Source: SSSZ01 sp035345935 (GTDB taxonomy: Bacteria; Pseudomonadota; Gammaproteobacteria; Burkholderiales; Rhodocyclaceae). Taken from it: a stretch of DNA of 64,000 nt. The notes beneath the pieces were generated by a model. The model ran no database searches. It saw nothing but the letters and a program-made list of their open reading frames with translations, and had not been told where the DNA came from. Every line of letters begins with the position of its first letter. Position 1 is the first letter of the stretch. The position numbers and the translations under genes are program-made. The stretch is from NCBI GenBank assembly GCA_035345935.1, contig DAORDK010000002.1, forward strand, positions 1 through 64,000. Reading direction: 5' to 3'. Below are positions 1 through 7,677 of this stretch, piece by piece.

Positions 1-518
1 AAGGGGAAGGCACGCTGATCACTGTTGAGGAAGACAAGCAAATGGAACAACCGATTATTTCCGGCATCGCTTTCAACCGCGATGAAGCCAAGCTCACCAT
101 CCTGGGCGTCCCCGACAAACCCGGCGTCGCCTACCAGGTTCTGGGCGCCATCGCCGACGCCAACATCGACGTGGACATGATTATCCAGAACGTCGGCCAC
201 GACGGCTCCAACGACCTCTCCTTCACCGTGAACCGCGGGGAATACCAGAAGGCCATGGGCATTCTGGAAGGCGTCAAACAGAAGCTGGGTGCCCGGGAAA
301 TCACCGGCGACAACAAGATCTGCAAGGTTTCCGCCGTCGGCGTCGGCATGCGTTCTCACCCCGGCGTCGCCAGCCAGATGTTCAAGGCCCTGGCCGATGA
401 CGGCATCAACATTCAGATGATCTCCACCTCCGAAATCAAGATTTCCGTCGTCCTCGACGAAAAGTACCTGGAGTTGGCCGTCCGCGTCCTGCACCGCACT
501 TTCGGGCTCGACCAGTAG
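1..518 (+). CDS. lysC: Aspartate kinase, C-terminal part (5' end outside window)
   Basis: The reading frame is already open at base 3 and reads GEGTLITVEEDKQ before the first internal Met, so the gene enters from the left and only about 172 C-terminal residues are present. They form the tandem ACT regulatory domains of aspartokinase: PIISGIAFNRDEAKLTI is a hallmark of the family, and the second ACT repeat contains the MRSHPGVASQMF segment. The enzyme phosphorylates aspartate, the first step towards lysine, threonine and methionine; these ACT domains bind the feedback inhibitors (known for the family). The kinase domain is not visible here. The gene is followed within 13 bases by the promoter of a serine tRNA on the same strand. 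Confidence 0.95.
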   Translation, partial: GEGTLITVEEDKQMEQPIISGIAFNRDEAKLTILGVPDKPGVAYQVLGAIADANIDVDMIIQNVGHDGSNDLSFTVNRGEYQKAMGILEGVKQKLGAREITGDNKICKVSAVGVGMRSHPGVASQMFKALADDGINIQMISTSEIKISVVLDEKYLELAVRVLHRTFGLDQ

Positions 519-530
519 AGCCTGCTGCGT

Positions 531-559
531 TTGACCCGAGGGCGCGGACCCGCTATGAT
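531..559 (+). promoter_or_regulatory. sigma70 promoter of the tRNA-Ser gene
   Basis: TTGACC (531-536) and TATGAT (554-559) are separated by exactly 17 bases, 26 bases before the mature tRNA 5' end. The segment after the -10 box is GC-rich (CCGCGCC), the type of discriminator associated with stringent control of stable RNA promoters. Confidence 0.75.
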
Positions 560-584
560 CCGCGCCTCGATTCGCCAGGAAAAC

Positions 585-677
585 GGAAACGTGGCCGAGA
601 GGTCGAAGGCACTCCCCTGCTAAGGGAGCATGCGGGCAAAACCTGCATCGAGGGTTCGAATCCCTCCGTTTCCGCCA
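585..677 (+). tRNA. tRNA-Ser (anticodon GCU)
   Basis: A complete class II tRNA of 93 nt. The acceptor stem pairs GGAAACG (585-591) with CGTTTCC (667-673), followed by discriminator G674 and an encoded CCA (675-677). The anticodon stem CTCCC (612-616) / GGGAG (624-628) encloses a 7-base loop with GCT at 619-621. The T arm reads GGGTTCGAATCCC, and the long variable arm between anticodon and T stems is typical of serine tRNAs. It reads AGC/AGU codons. Confidence 0.97.
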
Positions 678-715
678 AAGTCATCGTAGCAAACCAGTCG
701 CCGACTGGAGGACGA

Positions 716-751
716 CCCCGCCGCGCCCTGTGCGCCGCGGGGTTTTCTTTT
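716..751 (+). terminator. Rho-independent terminator after tRNA-Ser
   Basis: A GC-rich hairpin with 11-base arms (716-726 and 732-742, one mismatch) and a 5-base loop is followed directly by TTTTCTTTT (743-751). It lies 38 bases after the tRNA. Confidence 0.8.
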
Positions 752-1364
752 CCCGACGATTCCGATAGAACCCATCCCGGCCGCATTCCACGGCACCGCC
801 GGATCCGGGATCGCGGCCTCTCACCGCGCTTTATTTGGCAATGGCTCGCACTGCATCACTGCTTGGCAGCAGGTGCGCATGATCCAGTCTGCCGAGACTG
901 AGGATGGCAACGTCTGGCCCGACCACGATTCGCACGCTCTGGCGATTGCCGGCGGCAAGCCCATCAGTCCCGATTCCGTCGCGCTCGGCAAGGCGTCCTC
1001 CGGCATCGGCAGTCCATGGCCTCTGATGGCCTTTCGGCACGCCTTTCCGGGCGACTGACCGTGAACCTGTTCGGCAAGGTATCCAACACGGATAAGCGCG
1101 GATTTTCTGCGGAAACCGAGTCGCGGGGTATCGGAGAGGGCATCGTGAGCGTCTCCGGCAGGAGCGCTAGGGGCGATCCTCCTCCTCTTCCTTCTAACGG
1201 CCTTCGCAAGCCGTTGGTTCTAGGCTAGCGAACAAGCGCCTGCGACAACAACCTTCTCCTACTGCTGCCCCTGAGCGATTCAAGCCTTCTACAGCCAGCC
1301 CCGGGTACTGGGCTGCATTCCGGACCCTGGGCGCAAGGGGCTCGTTCAGCCGCAAGCAAAGGAC
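752..1364. other. Gene-poor stretch, nothing recognisable
   Basis: Only short overlapping reading frames occur here (for example a 69-codon minus frame at 831-1040 and a 61-codon plus frame at 873-1058). None has a convincing ribosome binding site or a sequence I recognise. An imperfect hairpin AACGGC...GCCGTT lies at about 1197-1216 but lacks a T-run. The stretch may hold gene remnants. I see no RNA gene in it. Confidence 0.5.
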
Positions 1365-1670
1365 TCAGGTGCAGGCGGCGCCTTGGGCACCGCACAGCGC
1401 CAGCCGCAGGTATGCCAGCGATAGCCACAGCCACAGGAGCAGGAAGAAAGTGACCCAGGGTATGTGGCGATCGAGGATGACGCGAGGGGTAAGCGCTCTC
1501 ACCAGCCGGATGACGGGCCCGGTGATGATCTGAAACAGACGATAGATGACATTCCGCTCCCGGCTGGGACCCGCCAAGAGCCAAAGAACGCCTTGTCCGA
1601 GAAGAAACAGCCCGGCCACCTCGATCAGGGCGCGCAAGACGCTGACGACGATCACTGGGCTGGCAAGCAC
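1365..1670 (-). CDS. Small integral membrane protein, YggT-like
   Basis: A 101-residue protein starting at GTG. Two long hydrophobic segments are clear: residues about 4-31 (VIVVSVLRALIEVAGLFLLG...) and about 71-91 (WVTFFLLLWLWLSLAYLRLA). Between them lies a short polar stretch ending in ALTPRVILDRHIPW, which resembles a single repeat of YggT-family membrane proteins. No catalytic motif is visible and I do not assign a function. It lies just outside the island that begins at 1850 and points towards the lysC/tRNA unit. YggT affinity is suggestive only. Confidence 0.6.
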   Translation of the reverse strand: MLASPVIVVSVLRALIEVAGLFLLGQGVLWLLAGPSRERNVIYRLFQIITGPVIRLVRALTPRVILDRHIPWVTFFLLLWLWLSLAYLRLALCGAQGAACT

Positions 1671-1849
1671 TGTACGCTTCCTAGGTCATGCTTCCGGATA
1701 TCCCACCATCTCGGTCTGGGCTTCGCACCGAGGGCGAGAGGTGGGAAGACAATCTCCGGCAATACAGAAGAATCTCAATCGCGGACCCTGCGCTGAACCC
1801 AGCGGAACCCTCTGTTGATGGCCGTCCCGGGGGTCAGCTTGGCAAGGCC
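1671..1849. other. Intergenic DNA with an inverted repeat next to the island end
   Basis: No gene is evident. TCCCACC (1701-1707) pairs with GGTGGGA (1740-1746), and an inner CTCGG/CCGAG pair lies inside, giving a sizeable imperfect hairpin without a T-run. It sits between the small membrane protein gene and the left attachment repeat. Confidence 0.4.
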
Positions 1850-1865
1850 TTCATTCCCACTCGAT
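1850..1865. repeat. Left attachment site of the guaA island
   Basis: A 16-base copy that differs at one position from the guaA 3' end at 13514-13529 (T for C at the fifth base). Beyond the shared core the sequences diverge (CATCAAC versus GGTTGCC), as expected for a recombination core. Confidence 0.75.
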
Positions 1866-1924
1866 CATCAACAGCTCACGCAAGTCCACGTGGTTAAAGG
1901 GATTGGCTGTGATCAACATGGGCC

Positions 1925-1946
1925 TTTACCGTCGCATTTACCGTCA
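1925..1946. repeat. Left integrase arm-type repeats
   Basis: Two direct copies of TTTACCGTC lie at 1925-1933 and 1937-1945, 12 bases apart. The same word recurs in the other end of the island at 13231-13399. Occurrence only near the two ends and 12-13 base phasing support a role as integrase N-terminal domain binding sites. Confidence 0.65.
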
Positions 1947-2006
1947 GAAAGAGAGGCCCTTTGCTGGCGCGGATTTGCGGGGCACTGACCCATCATCAAT
2001 CACGTC

Positions 2007-2927
2007 TTAGGATACCGCAGACAGTCGCGTGGCGAGTAAGTCGGTCTGCTCGGCAAACTTCCTCGCATCGGTCTTCTGCAACTGCGCCAAGTTGTGCAGC
2101 TTCCAGCGGATGCCCGGCAGTTGTTCGAGGTGCGCGATACCGAGCAGCGACCACTCCGGCGCGCCAGCGGCCAGCGACAGCAGGAAGCGCCGCTCGTAGT
2201 CGTCCAAGCCCTGCTGGATTTCGCGCACCATCCGTTCCCGCGCAGCGAGCAACGCATCGAGCGGCACCGGCTCGGTCGTCATGCCTTGAAAGTTGTGTTC
2301 GTAGTCGTGTCGGATGTCCCGCATCGGCGTGAACAACACCTCATGGATCGGCCGGTTACTGCTGGACAGATAGACCACGAAAGCACGCCGGATACCGGGC
2401 GTGATGCCCTCGTGCGCAAAGAGCTGCATCACGTCGAACAAGTCACGCGGATGCTGCCGATCCAGCGCCGCCACCAGTTTGCCGCCGTACACGTCCTCCA
2501 GCGACACCACCGGGATTTCCAGATCGGCCATCAGCGCGTCGCGAGCGGCCGGCGTGAGCGAAGCGCGATGCACCGGCTGCACTGTGCCGCGCATGACGAA
2601 GTTGACTTCGACCTTGACCTGGATCGAACCACGACGCACCAGCAACTTCGTCTCTCCGGCTGCTGCCGCTGCTGCGTGTGTTTGGAATCCTCGCTTCTTC
2701 AACCGCTCGGCCACCTGCCGAACTGCCTCGTTGATGCGCGCCAGTGCCTCGTCGCGCGGCAGCGTGTGATCGGGAAAGACCAGATCGAGATCGACCGACA
2801 GACGCGGCATATCGCGCATGAACAAATTGATCGCGGTGCCGCCCTTCAACGCGAACGTGTCGTCCACAAACACCAGCGGTGCCACCTGCGTCAGCAGGCG
2901 CGCGGTATCGAGATAGGTCTGATTCAC
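2007..2927 (-). CDS. abiEii: AbiEii toxin, nucleotidyltransferase (type IV TA)
   Basis: 306 residues. The N-terminal half carries the AbiEii nucleotidyltransferase signature: GGTAINLF (about 29-36), then SVDLDLVF (about 44-51) with the metal-binding acidic pair, and the VEVNF strand near 110. DVYGGKLVAALDRQHPRDLFD (about 147-167) matches the later conserved Lys/Asp motifs of the family. Known AbiEii proteins are GTP-preferring nucleotidyltransferases whose overexpression causes bacteriostasis and phage abortive infection; related MenT toxins modify tRNA acceptor ends. The start codon overlaps the stop of abiEi by 4 bases (ATGA), so the pair is translationally coupled. It lies 60 bases inside the left island end. 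Confidence 0.9.
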   Translation of the reverse strand: MNQTYLDTARLLTQVAPLVFVDDTFALKGGTAINLFMRDMPRLSVDLDLVFPDHTLPRDEALARINEAVRQVAERLKKRGFQTHAAAAAAGETKLLVRRGSIQVKVEVNFVMRGTVQPVHRASLTPAARDALMADLEIPVVSLEDVYGGKLVAALDRQHPRDLFDVMQLFAHEGITPGIRRAFVVYLSSSNRPIHEVLFTPMRDIRHDYEHNFQGMTTEPVPLDALLAARERMVREIQQGLDDYERRFLLSLAAGAPEWSLLGIAHLEQLPGIRWKLHNLAQLQKTDARKFAEQTDLLATRLSAVS

Positions 2928-3661
2928 GGCTTGAGCACCAAGAGGCCATCGGCGGATCGAGACACCCAGGGCCGGTCGCTACCCGTCGGTAGCGTAGCCG
3001 GGTCGAGCTTGGCCGCCCAAGGCAACGATGCCTCGCGCCCGAGTTGCAGGCACAGCCGCACCGTCTTGATGTTCGTGCAGTGCTGCAACAGCTCGCGCAG
3101 CACATCGGCGCGCAGGCTGTACGCGCTTTCCACGAGTTCGCGAGCTTCCTGCAAGGGCTGACGCACGCCAACTTCGCTCAACACTTCCAGCAAGGCGCGC
3201 TCCGGCGCCGACACCTGCGGCGCCCCGCTGCGCTGCTCGAACGGGCCGACGTGCCGCAAGGCGGCTGGCTGCTCATCGAACAGGCGCTTGCGGTGGTACT
3301 CGGCCGGGAAGCGTTCGGTGAACCATTCCGGCAGGCGCGCTGCCGTCCAGCCATACAAATGCAGCACCGGCTGCTGTGACACGTACTGGCGCATGCCGTA
3401 CCAGTCGAGCGCCGACTTGCCACCGACGTGCAAGCGCTCGAACCTGCGCTGCAACAGCAGCAGGCTGGGATGCAGGGCCAGGGTGTCGTTCGGACGAGCA
3501 AACACCCCGCGGGCCAGGCGCGTGAGCCAGCCCGCCTTGACGTAGTGGACAGCCAAGTCCGCGGAGATACCCAGCGCCGCCAAGTCCTCCGAGGTCAGCG
3601 GCGTCCCCGGTGCCAGCCGGGTGTAGAGCACATTTAACTTGCTTGAGTTAGTCGTAGCCAT
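2924..3661 (-). CDS. abiEi: AbiEi antitoxin / autorepressor (type IV TA)
   Basis: 245 residues from the ATG at 3661. An in-frame Met lies further upstream, at 3778, but starting there would put two inverted-repeat operators inside the gene, so I prefer the later start. The N-terminus is a winged helix (LGISADLAVHYVKAGWLTRLARGVFARP), the AbiEi DNA-binding domain, followed by the AbiEi C-terminal antitoxin domain (SALDWYG, VSAPERALLEVL, ELLQHC). AbiEi proteins repress their own operon by binding two inverted repeats and counteract AbiEii. Both repeats can be identified here (3651-3669 and 3716-3734), the first spanning the start codon itself. Confidence 0.88.
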   Translation of the reverse strand: MATTNSSKLNVLYTRLAPGTPLTSEDLAALGISADLAVHYVKAGWLTRLARGVFARPNDTLALHPSLLLLQRRFERLHVGGKSALDWYGMRQYVSQQPVLHLYGWTAARLPEWFTERFPAEYHRKRLFDEQPAALRHVGPFEQRSGAPQVSAPERALLEVLSEVGVRQPLQEARELVESAYSLRADVLRELLQHCTNIKTVRLCLQLGREASLPWAAKLDPATLPTGSDRPWVSRSADGLLVLKP

Positions 3662-3669
3662 ACTACGAC
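3651..3669. promoter_or_regulatory. AbiEi operator 1 (overlaps abiEi start codon)
   Basis: A perfect inverted repeat GTCGTAG-N5-CTACGAC whose spacer holds the abiEi start codon. Its outer arms match the second copy 65 bases upstream. Confidence 0.7.
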
Positions 3670-3715
3670 TTCTACAGCTTTTCCAAGCAAACGTCAATTT
3701 GATATGGTGCATCCA

Positions 3716-3734
3716 GTCGTAGTGCAGATACGAC
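3716..3734. promoter_or_regulatory. AbiEi operator 2
   Basis: An inverted repeat GTCGTA-N7-TACGAC of 19 bases with the same arms and length as operator 1. The 65-base centre-to-centre spacing is close to six helical turns, so AbiEi could bind both on one face and bend the DNA. Confidence 0.7.
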
Positions 3735-3807
3735 AAGAGCAACACATCCAAAATCTCACCCCTTCGGCACAGTCGCACGGGACGACGGATGGGTGCCCTC
3801 TCCCCTG

Positions 3808-3832
3808 TGTTGGCGCGCGTTTAATACTACCC
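3808..3832. repeat. IS21-type left terminal inverted repeat
   Basis: Begins TGTTGGCGCGCG and ends ACTACCC; its partner is 6375-6399 on the opposite strand with 19 of 25 identical. A second, inner pair is 3839-3860 and 6337-6358. Confidence 0.7.
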
Positions 3833-3998
3833 AGCGATGCGCGTTGAAATTTACCCAGGGGCTATAGCCGTCTGTCATTAAGGCGGCTGTTGGACAGTGT
3901 AGCGCAACTGTTCGCGGCGACACTGGTCATTGGGTTGGCGTTGGGGAAGCCGCGCAGGGCGTAGCCCGGAGCGGATTTCCCAACGCGGCGAACGATCC

Positions 3999-4799
3999 TC
4001 ATGGTGCAGACTCCGCAGTTGGCTTCCCCCGCTTGCTCTGCTCACGTGCCTTGATGCGTGACTGCGCCGTGGCCGTGCTGTGGCGGAAACGATAGGACTC
4101 GTTGCCGGTCTCGACGATGTGGCAGTGATGGGTGAGACGATCGAGCAGCGCGGTCGTCAGCTTGGCATCGCCGAAGACACTGGCCCACTCACCGAAGGTC
4201 AGGTTGGTGGTGATCATCACGCTGGTGTGCTCGTAGAGCTTCGAGAGCAAATGAAACAGCAGTGCCCCGCCGGACTGACTGAATGGCAGATAGCCCAGCT
4301 CATCGAGAATCACCAGGTCCGTGCGCAACAGCGAGAACGCCAAACGACCGGCACGGCCTGCCGCCTTCCCCTGTTCCAGCGCATTGACGAGATCCGCAGT
4401 GGAGTAGAAGCGCACACGCTTGCCATGCTGGGTGATCCCCGATACCCCGAGCGCGGTCGCCAGATGCGTCTTGCCGGTGCCCGTGCCACCGATCAGCACC
4501 ACGTTGTGCGCCTGGTCGGTGAAGGCCAGCGTAGCGAGTTCATCGATCAGCGGCTTGTCGACCTTTGATTGCTCGAAGTCGAAACCCGCCAGATCGCGAT
4601 GCACTGGAAACTTCGCGCTGTGCATCTGGTAGCGAATCGAGCGCACATGACGGTCGGTGTGTTCGGCCTGGAGCAGATGCTCGATCAACCAGCGCGATGT
4701 CTGGATTCCGGCGGAATCCCCTTGCGCGGCCATCTCTTCCCAGGCGCCGACCATCCCATACAACCGCAAGCTCTTCAGTTCGGCAGCGATATCATGCAT
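3999..4799 (-). CDS. istB: IS21-family helper ATPase IstB
   Basis: 266 residues from the ATG at 4799, which overlaps the 3' end of istA by 8 bases; the upstream in-frame Met at 4859 lies deep in istA. The protein begins MHDIAAELKSLRLYGM, has the Walker A motif GGTGTGKTHLA and Walker B-like LVILDELGYLPF, and is an AAA+ ATPase of the DnaC-like clade. IstB assembles on DNA and presents the target to the IstA transposase (known for IS21). Length is normal (about 250-265), and no frameshift or truncation is seen, so the element looks competent. Confidence 0.95.
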   Translation of the reverse strand: MHDIAAELKSLRLYGMVGAWEEMAAQGDSAGIQTSRWLIEHLLQAEHTDRHVRSIRYQMHSAKFPVHRDLAGFDFEQSKVDKPLIDELATLAFTDQAHNVVLIGGTGTGKTHLATALGVSGITQHGKRVRFYSTADLVNALEQGKAAGRAGRLAFSLLRTDLVILDELGYLPFSQSGGALLFHLLSKLYEHTSVMITTNLTFGEWASVFGDAKLTTALLDRLTHHCHIVETGNESYRFRHSTATAQSRIKAREQSKRGKPTAESAP

Positions 4800-6282
4800 G
4801 GCTCGCCTCCGTACGCAGCCGGTCATAGCGACCGGCATCGGCAACAGGGGCGTCCTCAATCATGAGCGTCGTCGCAATCTGCTCGGGTGGCGGTGTCGAC
4901 TTGAGCCGATGCAGCACGTTCTCGATATGTTCGACGCTGACGTTGCCCGACTCCAGCACAAGCTCGACGGCCACCAGGATGGCCTCGAGTCCGTGCCGGG
5001 GAACGGCGGCCAATATCTTGGCCATGAGGCGATCGCCACCCTCGCGTTTCAGCAGCGCGCCACGCAGGCGCAAGAGCGGTTCGGGCATGTCGGCGAACGG
5101 TGCGCCGTTACGCAACGCGCCGGGCTTTCTCGCGATCAGCGGAATGTAGTGCTGCCAGTCGTAGCAAGCTTCGTTGCGGCCGAAGCTGCGTACATGGCTG
5201 GCGACGACAGCGTCCTGAGCGACGAAATCGATGCGTTCCGGGTAGAGTCGAATCCCCACCAGTTGGCCCACCAGTTCGCAGGGCGCCGAATAACGGCACC
5301 GATCAACATTGACCAGACAGGTGCTCGACACCTTGCCGATGGTTTCTACATAGCCGTCGAACGGCACGATCATCGGCATCAGGCTGGGCCGCTCCTGCTC
5401 AAGCATCTCCGCCAGCGTAAGGTCGTAGCCCGGGTGCTTGAGGGTTTGCCAGAGCGCTCGGCAGCGCGCCAGCAGCCACAAGTTGAGTTCGGTGAAGGAG
5501 CCGAAGCGGACCGCCGCCGCATCCTGCCAGATCCGGCGCCGACTATCCTGCACGTTCTTCTCGACGACGCCTTTCTCCCAGCCCGACGCGACGTTGCAGA
5601 AATCCGGATCGAACAGGTAGTGCGAGGCCATCGCGGCGAAGCGCGTGTTCACCACACGCGCTTTCCCTCGTTTGACTTTGTCCACCGCCGTCTTCATGTT
5701 GTCGTAGATGCCACGGCGCGGAATGCCGCCCAGTGCCGCAAAGGCACGCGCGTGCGCATCGAACAGCATTTCGTGACCTTGTGTCGGATAGGCCTGCAGG
5801 ACGAAGGCCCGGCTGTAGCAGAGCTTGAGATGGGCGACGAGCAGTTTGCGCCACACCCCGCCGATGACCAGCCGCTCTTCGCTCCAGTCGAATTGGTGGG
5901 CCTCTCCGGGTTCGAATTGCAGCGGCACGTAGGCTTTGGTCACCGCACTGCCACCACTGGCGCGCCAGCGTCGGATGAAGGCCGTGACGCGACTGTAGTC
6001 CCCCTCGAATCCCAGTGCCTGCAATTCGGCGTGCAGCTTCCGCGCGCTGCGTCGCTCACGCTTGGTGCGGCGCGTGTCCGTCTCCAGCATCTTCACCAGC
6101 CGGTCGGCAAACGGCGTGATCTTGGTGTCGCCGCTCTCGCGTCGATATCTCGGTTCCACTCGCTCCGGTGCGTTGAGCCATTTGCGAATCGTCTTGCGCG
6201 TCACCCCCGTGCGTCGCTCGATCTCCGACAGCGTAAGTCCGTCGCGGTAATACAGCCTTCTTATCCTTCCCAGCAGATTCAT
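4792..6282 (-). CDS. istA: IS21-family transposase IstA
   Basis: 496 residues from the ATG at 6282, preceded by GAAGGAG at suitable spacing; the other Met (6291) is too close to that site. The N-terminus is a helix-turn-helix (LTLSEIERRTGVTRKTIRKWL). The DDE catalytic core is visible: Asp in HQFDWSEE, Asp in GIYDNMKTAVDKV, and Glu in GWEKGVVEKNVQ. It cuts and joins the element ends with IstB. The gene is intact and reads leftwards from the right end of the element. Confidence 0.95.
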   Translation of the reverse strand: MNLLGRIRRLYYRDGLTLSEIERRTGVTRKTIRKWLNAPERVEPRYRRESGDTKITPFADRLVKMLETDTRRTKRERRSARKLHAELQALGFEGDYSRVTAFIRRWRASGGSAVTKAYVPLQFEPGEAHQFDWSEERLVIGGVWRKLLVAHLKLCYSRAFVLQAYPTQGHEMLFDAHARAFAALGGIPRRGIYDNMKTAVDKVKRGKARVVNTRFAAMASHYLFDPDFCNVASGWEKGVVEKNVQDSRRRIWQDAAAVRFGSFTELNLWLLARCRALWQTLKHPGYDLTLAEMLEQERPSLMPMIVPFDGYVETIGKVSSTCLVNVDRCRYSAPCELVGQLVGIRLYPERIDFVAQDAVVASHVRSFGRNEACYDWQHYIPLIARKPGALRNGAPFADMPEPLLRLRGALLKREGGDRLMAKILAAVPRHGLEAILVAVELVLESGNVSVEHIENVLHRLKSTPPPEQIATTLMIEDAPVADAGRYDRLRTEASHA

Positions 6283-6422
6283 GGTGATCATCTCCTTCGT
6301 TTCCCCGCTCCAACTACGAGCGGGCGAGGTTAATCACCCTGGGTAATTTTCAGCGCGCAGACATCTCGTTTGTCGGGTAGTTTTCGGTGCGCGTCAACAG
6401 TTGACACGCTACATCTAGTGTG

Positions 6423-6451
6423 TTGACACCCCAGGTGACCCCGGATATAGT
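6423..6451 (+). promoter_or_regulatory. sigma70 promoter of the MBL/E2-E1-JAB operon
   Basis: Consensus TTGACA (6423-6428), a 17-base spacer and TATAGT (6446-6451) form one of the best promoters in the window. It starts 24 bases beyond the IS end, so the insertion left it whole. Transcription should begin near 6457-6459, inside the CIRCE operator, giving a leader of about 65 nt. Confidence 0.85.
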
Positions 6452-6452
6452 G

Positions 6453-6479
6453 TTAGCACTCTCGGCGGCAGAGTGCTAA
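6453..6479. promoter_or_regulatory. CIRCE operator (HrcA binding site)
   Basis: The sequence is TTAGCACTC, nine bases, GAGTGCTAA: a perfect match to the CIRCE consensus, including the N9 spacer. It begins one base after the -10 box and covers the predicted transcription start, the usual place for HrcA to block RNA polymerase in groE and dnaK operons. No chaperone gene follows; the first gene is an MBL-fold protein at 6523. With 18 fixed positions, a chance match at any given site has a probability of about 1 in 7 x 10^10. Confidence 0.93.
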
Positions 6480-6522
6480 ATCCAACAACCTGCCACCCAA
6501 TCCCGATCAAGGGGGAAGTGCT

Positions 6523-7677
6523 GTGGCAGACATACATCAGGTCATCTTTTACCCCGTCGGCAACGGCGACACGACCCAAATCGTTTTAGCGAAGGGGCGT
6601 CGCGTTCTGTTCGACTTCTGCCACCGCGACAAGGCGGAAGACGCAGACACACCAGAGATCGACCTCAAGGCACGGCTGAAGGAAGACCTGAAGGCCGCCA
6701 ACCGAGACTACTTCGACGTCGTCGCGTTCACGCACGCCGATCTCGATCACATCCAAGGCAGCACCGATTTTTTCGAGTTGCAGCACGCGAAGAAGTACCA
6801 CGGCGACGGTCGGATCAAGATTCGTGAGTTGTGGGTGCCTGCGGCGATGCTGCTTGAAGAAGCGGACAACGATCATCAGACCGAGGAATACGTTCTGCTT
6901 CGCCAAGAGGCACGACACCGCCTGCTGGAGGGCAAGGACATCCTCGTCTTCTCGAAGCCGCAGGCATTGGCCGATTGGCTGGAACCGCTGCTGAAAGCTC
7001 GCGGCGAATCGGCATCCGCGCGCGATCACCTCTTTATCGACGCTGGTACGATCGTGCCCGGCTTCACGCTGACGAAGGATGGCGTCGAGTTCTTCTGCCA
7101 CTCCCCGTTCATCAAGCACTGCGACGACGGCGACATCATCCGCAACAGCGCCGCGTTGGTGTTCAACGTGCGCTTCAATGCCGACGGCTCTACCTACGAC
7201 TATCTGGAGGTCGGCGACGCGGAATACGGCGATCTGGAAGACATCGTTAGCACGACGCGCTACCACAAGAACGAGGATCGCCTGGCGTGGGACCTATTCA
7301 ACATCCCGCATCATTGCAGCTATCGCGCATTGAATGAGGACAAGGGCAAGGACGAAACGGTCCCCACGCCGCTGGTGAAGGAGCTGCTGCTGATGGGCAA
7401 ATCGGATGCCTACATCGTCAGTTGCAGCAAGCCGATCCCGGATGTCAATGATTCATATGAGCAGATCCAACCGCCGCACATCCAGGCTCGCAAGGCGTAT
7501 GAGCGCTACTTGAAGGAAATCGGTGGGCGCAAGTTCCTCGTCACGATGGAGGAGCCGAACGCCAACAAGCCCGAGCCGATCATCTTCGAGATCGGCAGCG
7601 GTGGCGTGACTTGGAAGCGTTCGGCAATCATTGGCGCGCCGGCCATCTTGGCATCGAGGCCCCCGCGAGCTGGCTGA
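6523..7677 (+). CDS. ComEC-like MBL-fold hydrolase, first gene of the CIRCE operon
   Basis: 384 residues from GTG at 6523, with AAGGGGGAA just upstream. The N-terminus (VIFYPVGNGDTTQIVL) and the motif FTHADLDHIQG (about 69-79) are those of ComEC/Rec2-type metallo-beta-lactamase-fold proteins; the metal motif reads HxDxDH rather than HxHxDH. Further fold motifs are RNSAALVFNV (about 207-216), VGDAEYGD (about 230-237) and NIPHHCSY (about 260-267). No signal peptide or membrane helix, so cytoplasmic. The substrate is unknown: nucleic acid, nucleotide or peptide hydrolysis are all possible. The stop codon overlaps the start of the next gene (TGATG), pointing to coupled expression with the E2-E1-JAB protein. 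A second, shorter MBL protein follows in the same operon. Confidence 0.85.
   Translation: MADIHQVIFYPVGNGDTTQIVLAKGRRVLFDFCHRDKAEDADTPEIDLKARLKEDLKAANRDYFDVVAFTHADLDHIQGSTDFFELQHAKKYHGDGRIKIRELWVPAAMLLEEADNDHQTEEYVLLRQEARHRLLEGKDILVFSKPQALADWLEPLLKARGESASARDHLFIDAGTIVPGFTLTKDGVEFFCHSPFIKHCDDGDIIRNSAALVFNVRFNADGSTYDYLEVGDAEYGDLEDIVSTTRYHKNEDRLAWDLFNIPHHCSYRALNEDKGKDETVPTPLVKELLLMGKSDAYIVSCSKPIPDVNDSYEQIQPPHIQARKAYERYLKEIGGRKFLVTMEEPNANKPEPIIFEIGSGGVTWKRSAIIGAPAILASRPPRAG

Larger units (their letters stand above)
3808..6399 (-). mobile_element. IS21-family insertion sequence
   Basis: A 2.59-kb element with overlapping istA and istB genes. The ends are imperfect inverted repeats: 3808-3832 against 6375-6399 (19 of 25 matching, both beginning TGTTG) and an internal pair 3839-3860 against 6337-6358 ending in TTACCCAGGG. 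Multiple terminal repeats of this sort are characteristic of IS21-type elements, as is the IstA/IstB pair. I find no matching target duplication (flanks ...CCCTG and GTTGA...), so one end may have been rearranged or the exact end may be off by some bases. It sits between the abiE promoter and the CIRCE promoter. Confidence 0.88.

Noticed and set aside
831..1040. Short open frames on both strands between the tRNA and the small membrane protein.
   Set aside because: No ribosome binding site, no recognised motif, and several overlapping frames of similar length, as expected in high-GC DNA.
4657..6333. Long plus-strand open frame (558 codons) opposite istA.
   Set aside because: It is the antisense of istA/istB; the minus-strand frames carry all the transposase and ATPase motifs.
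7611..7676. An upstream Met at 7611 would add 22 residues to the E2-E1-JAB protein.
   Set aside because: It overlaps the MBL gene by 67 bases, whereas ATG at 7677 forms a TGATG junction with the MBL stop, and the added residues resemble no domain.
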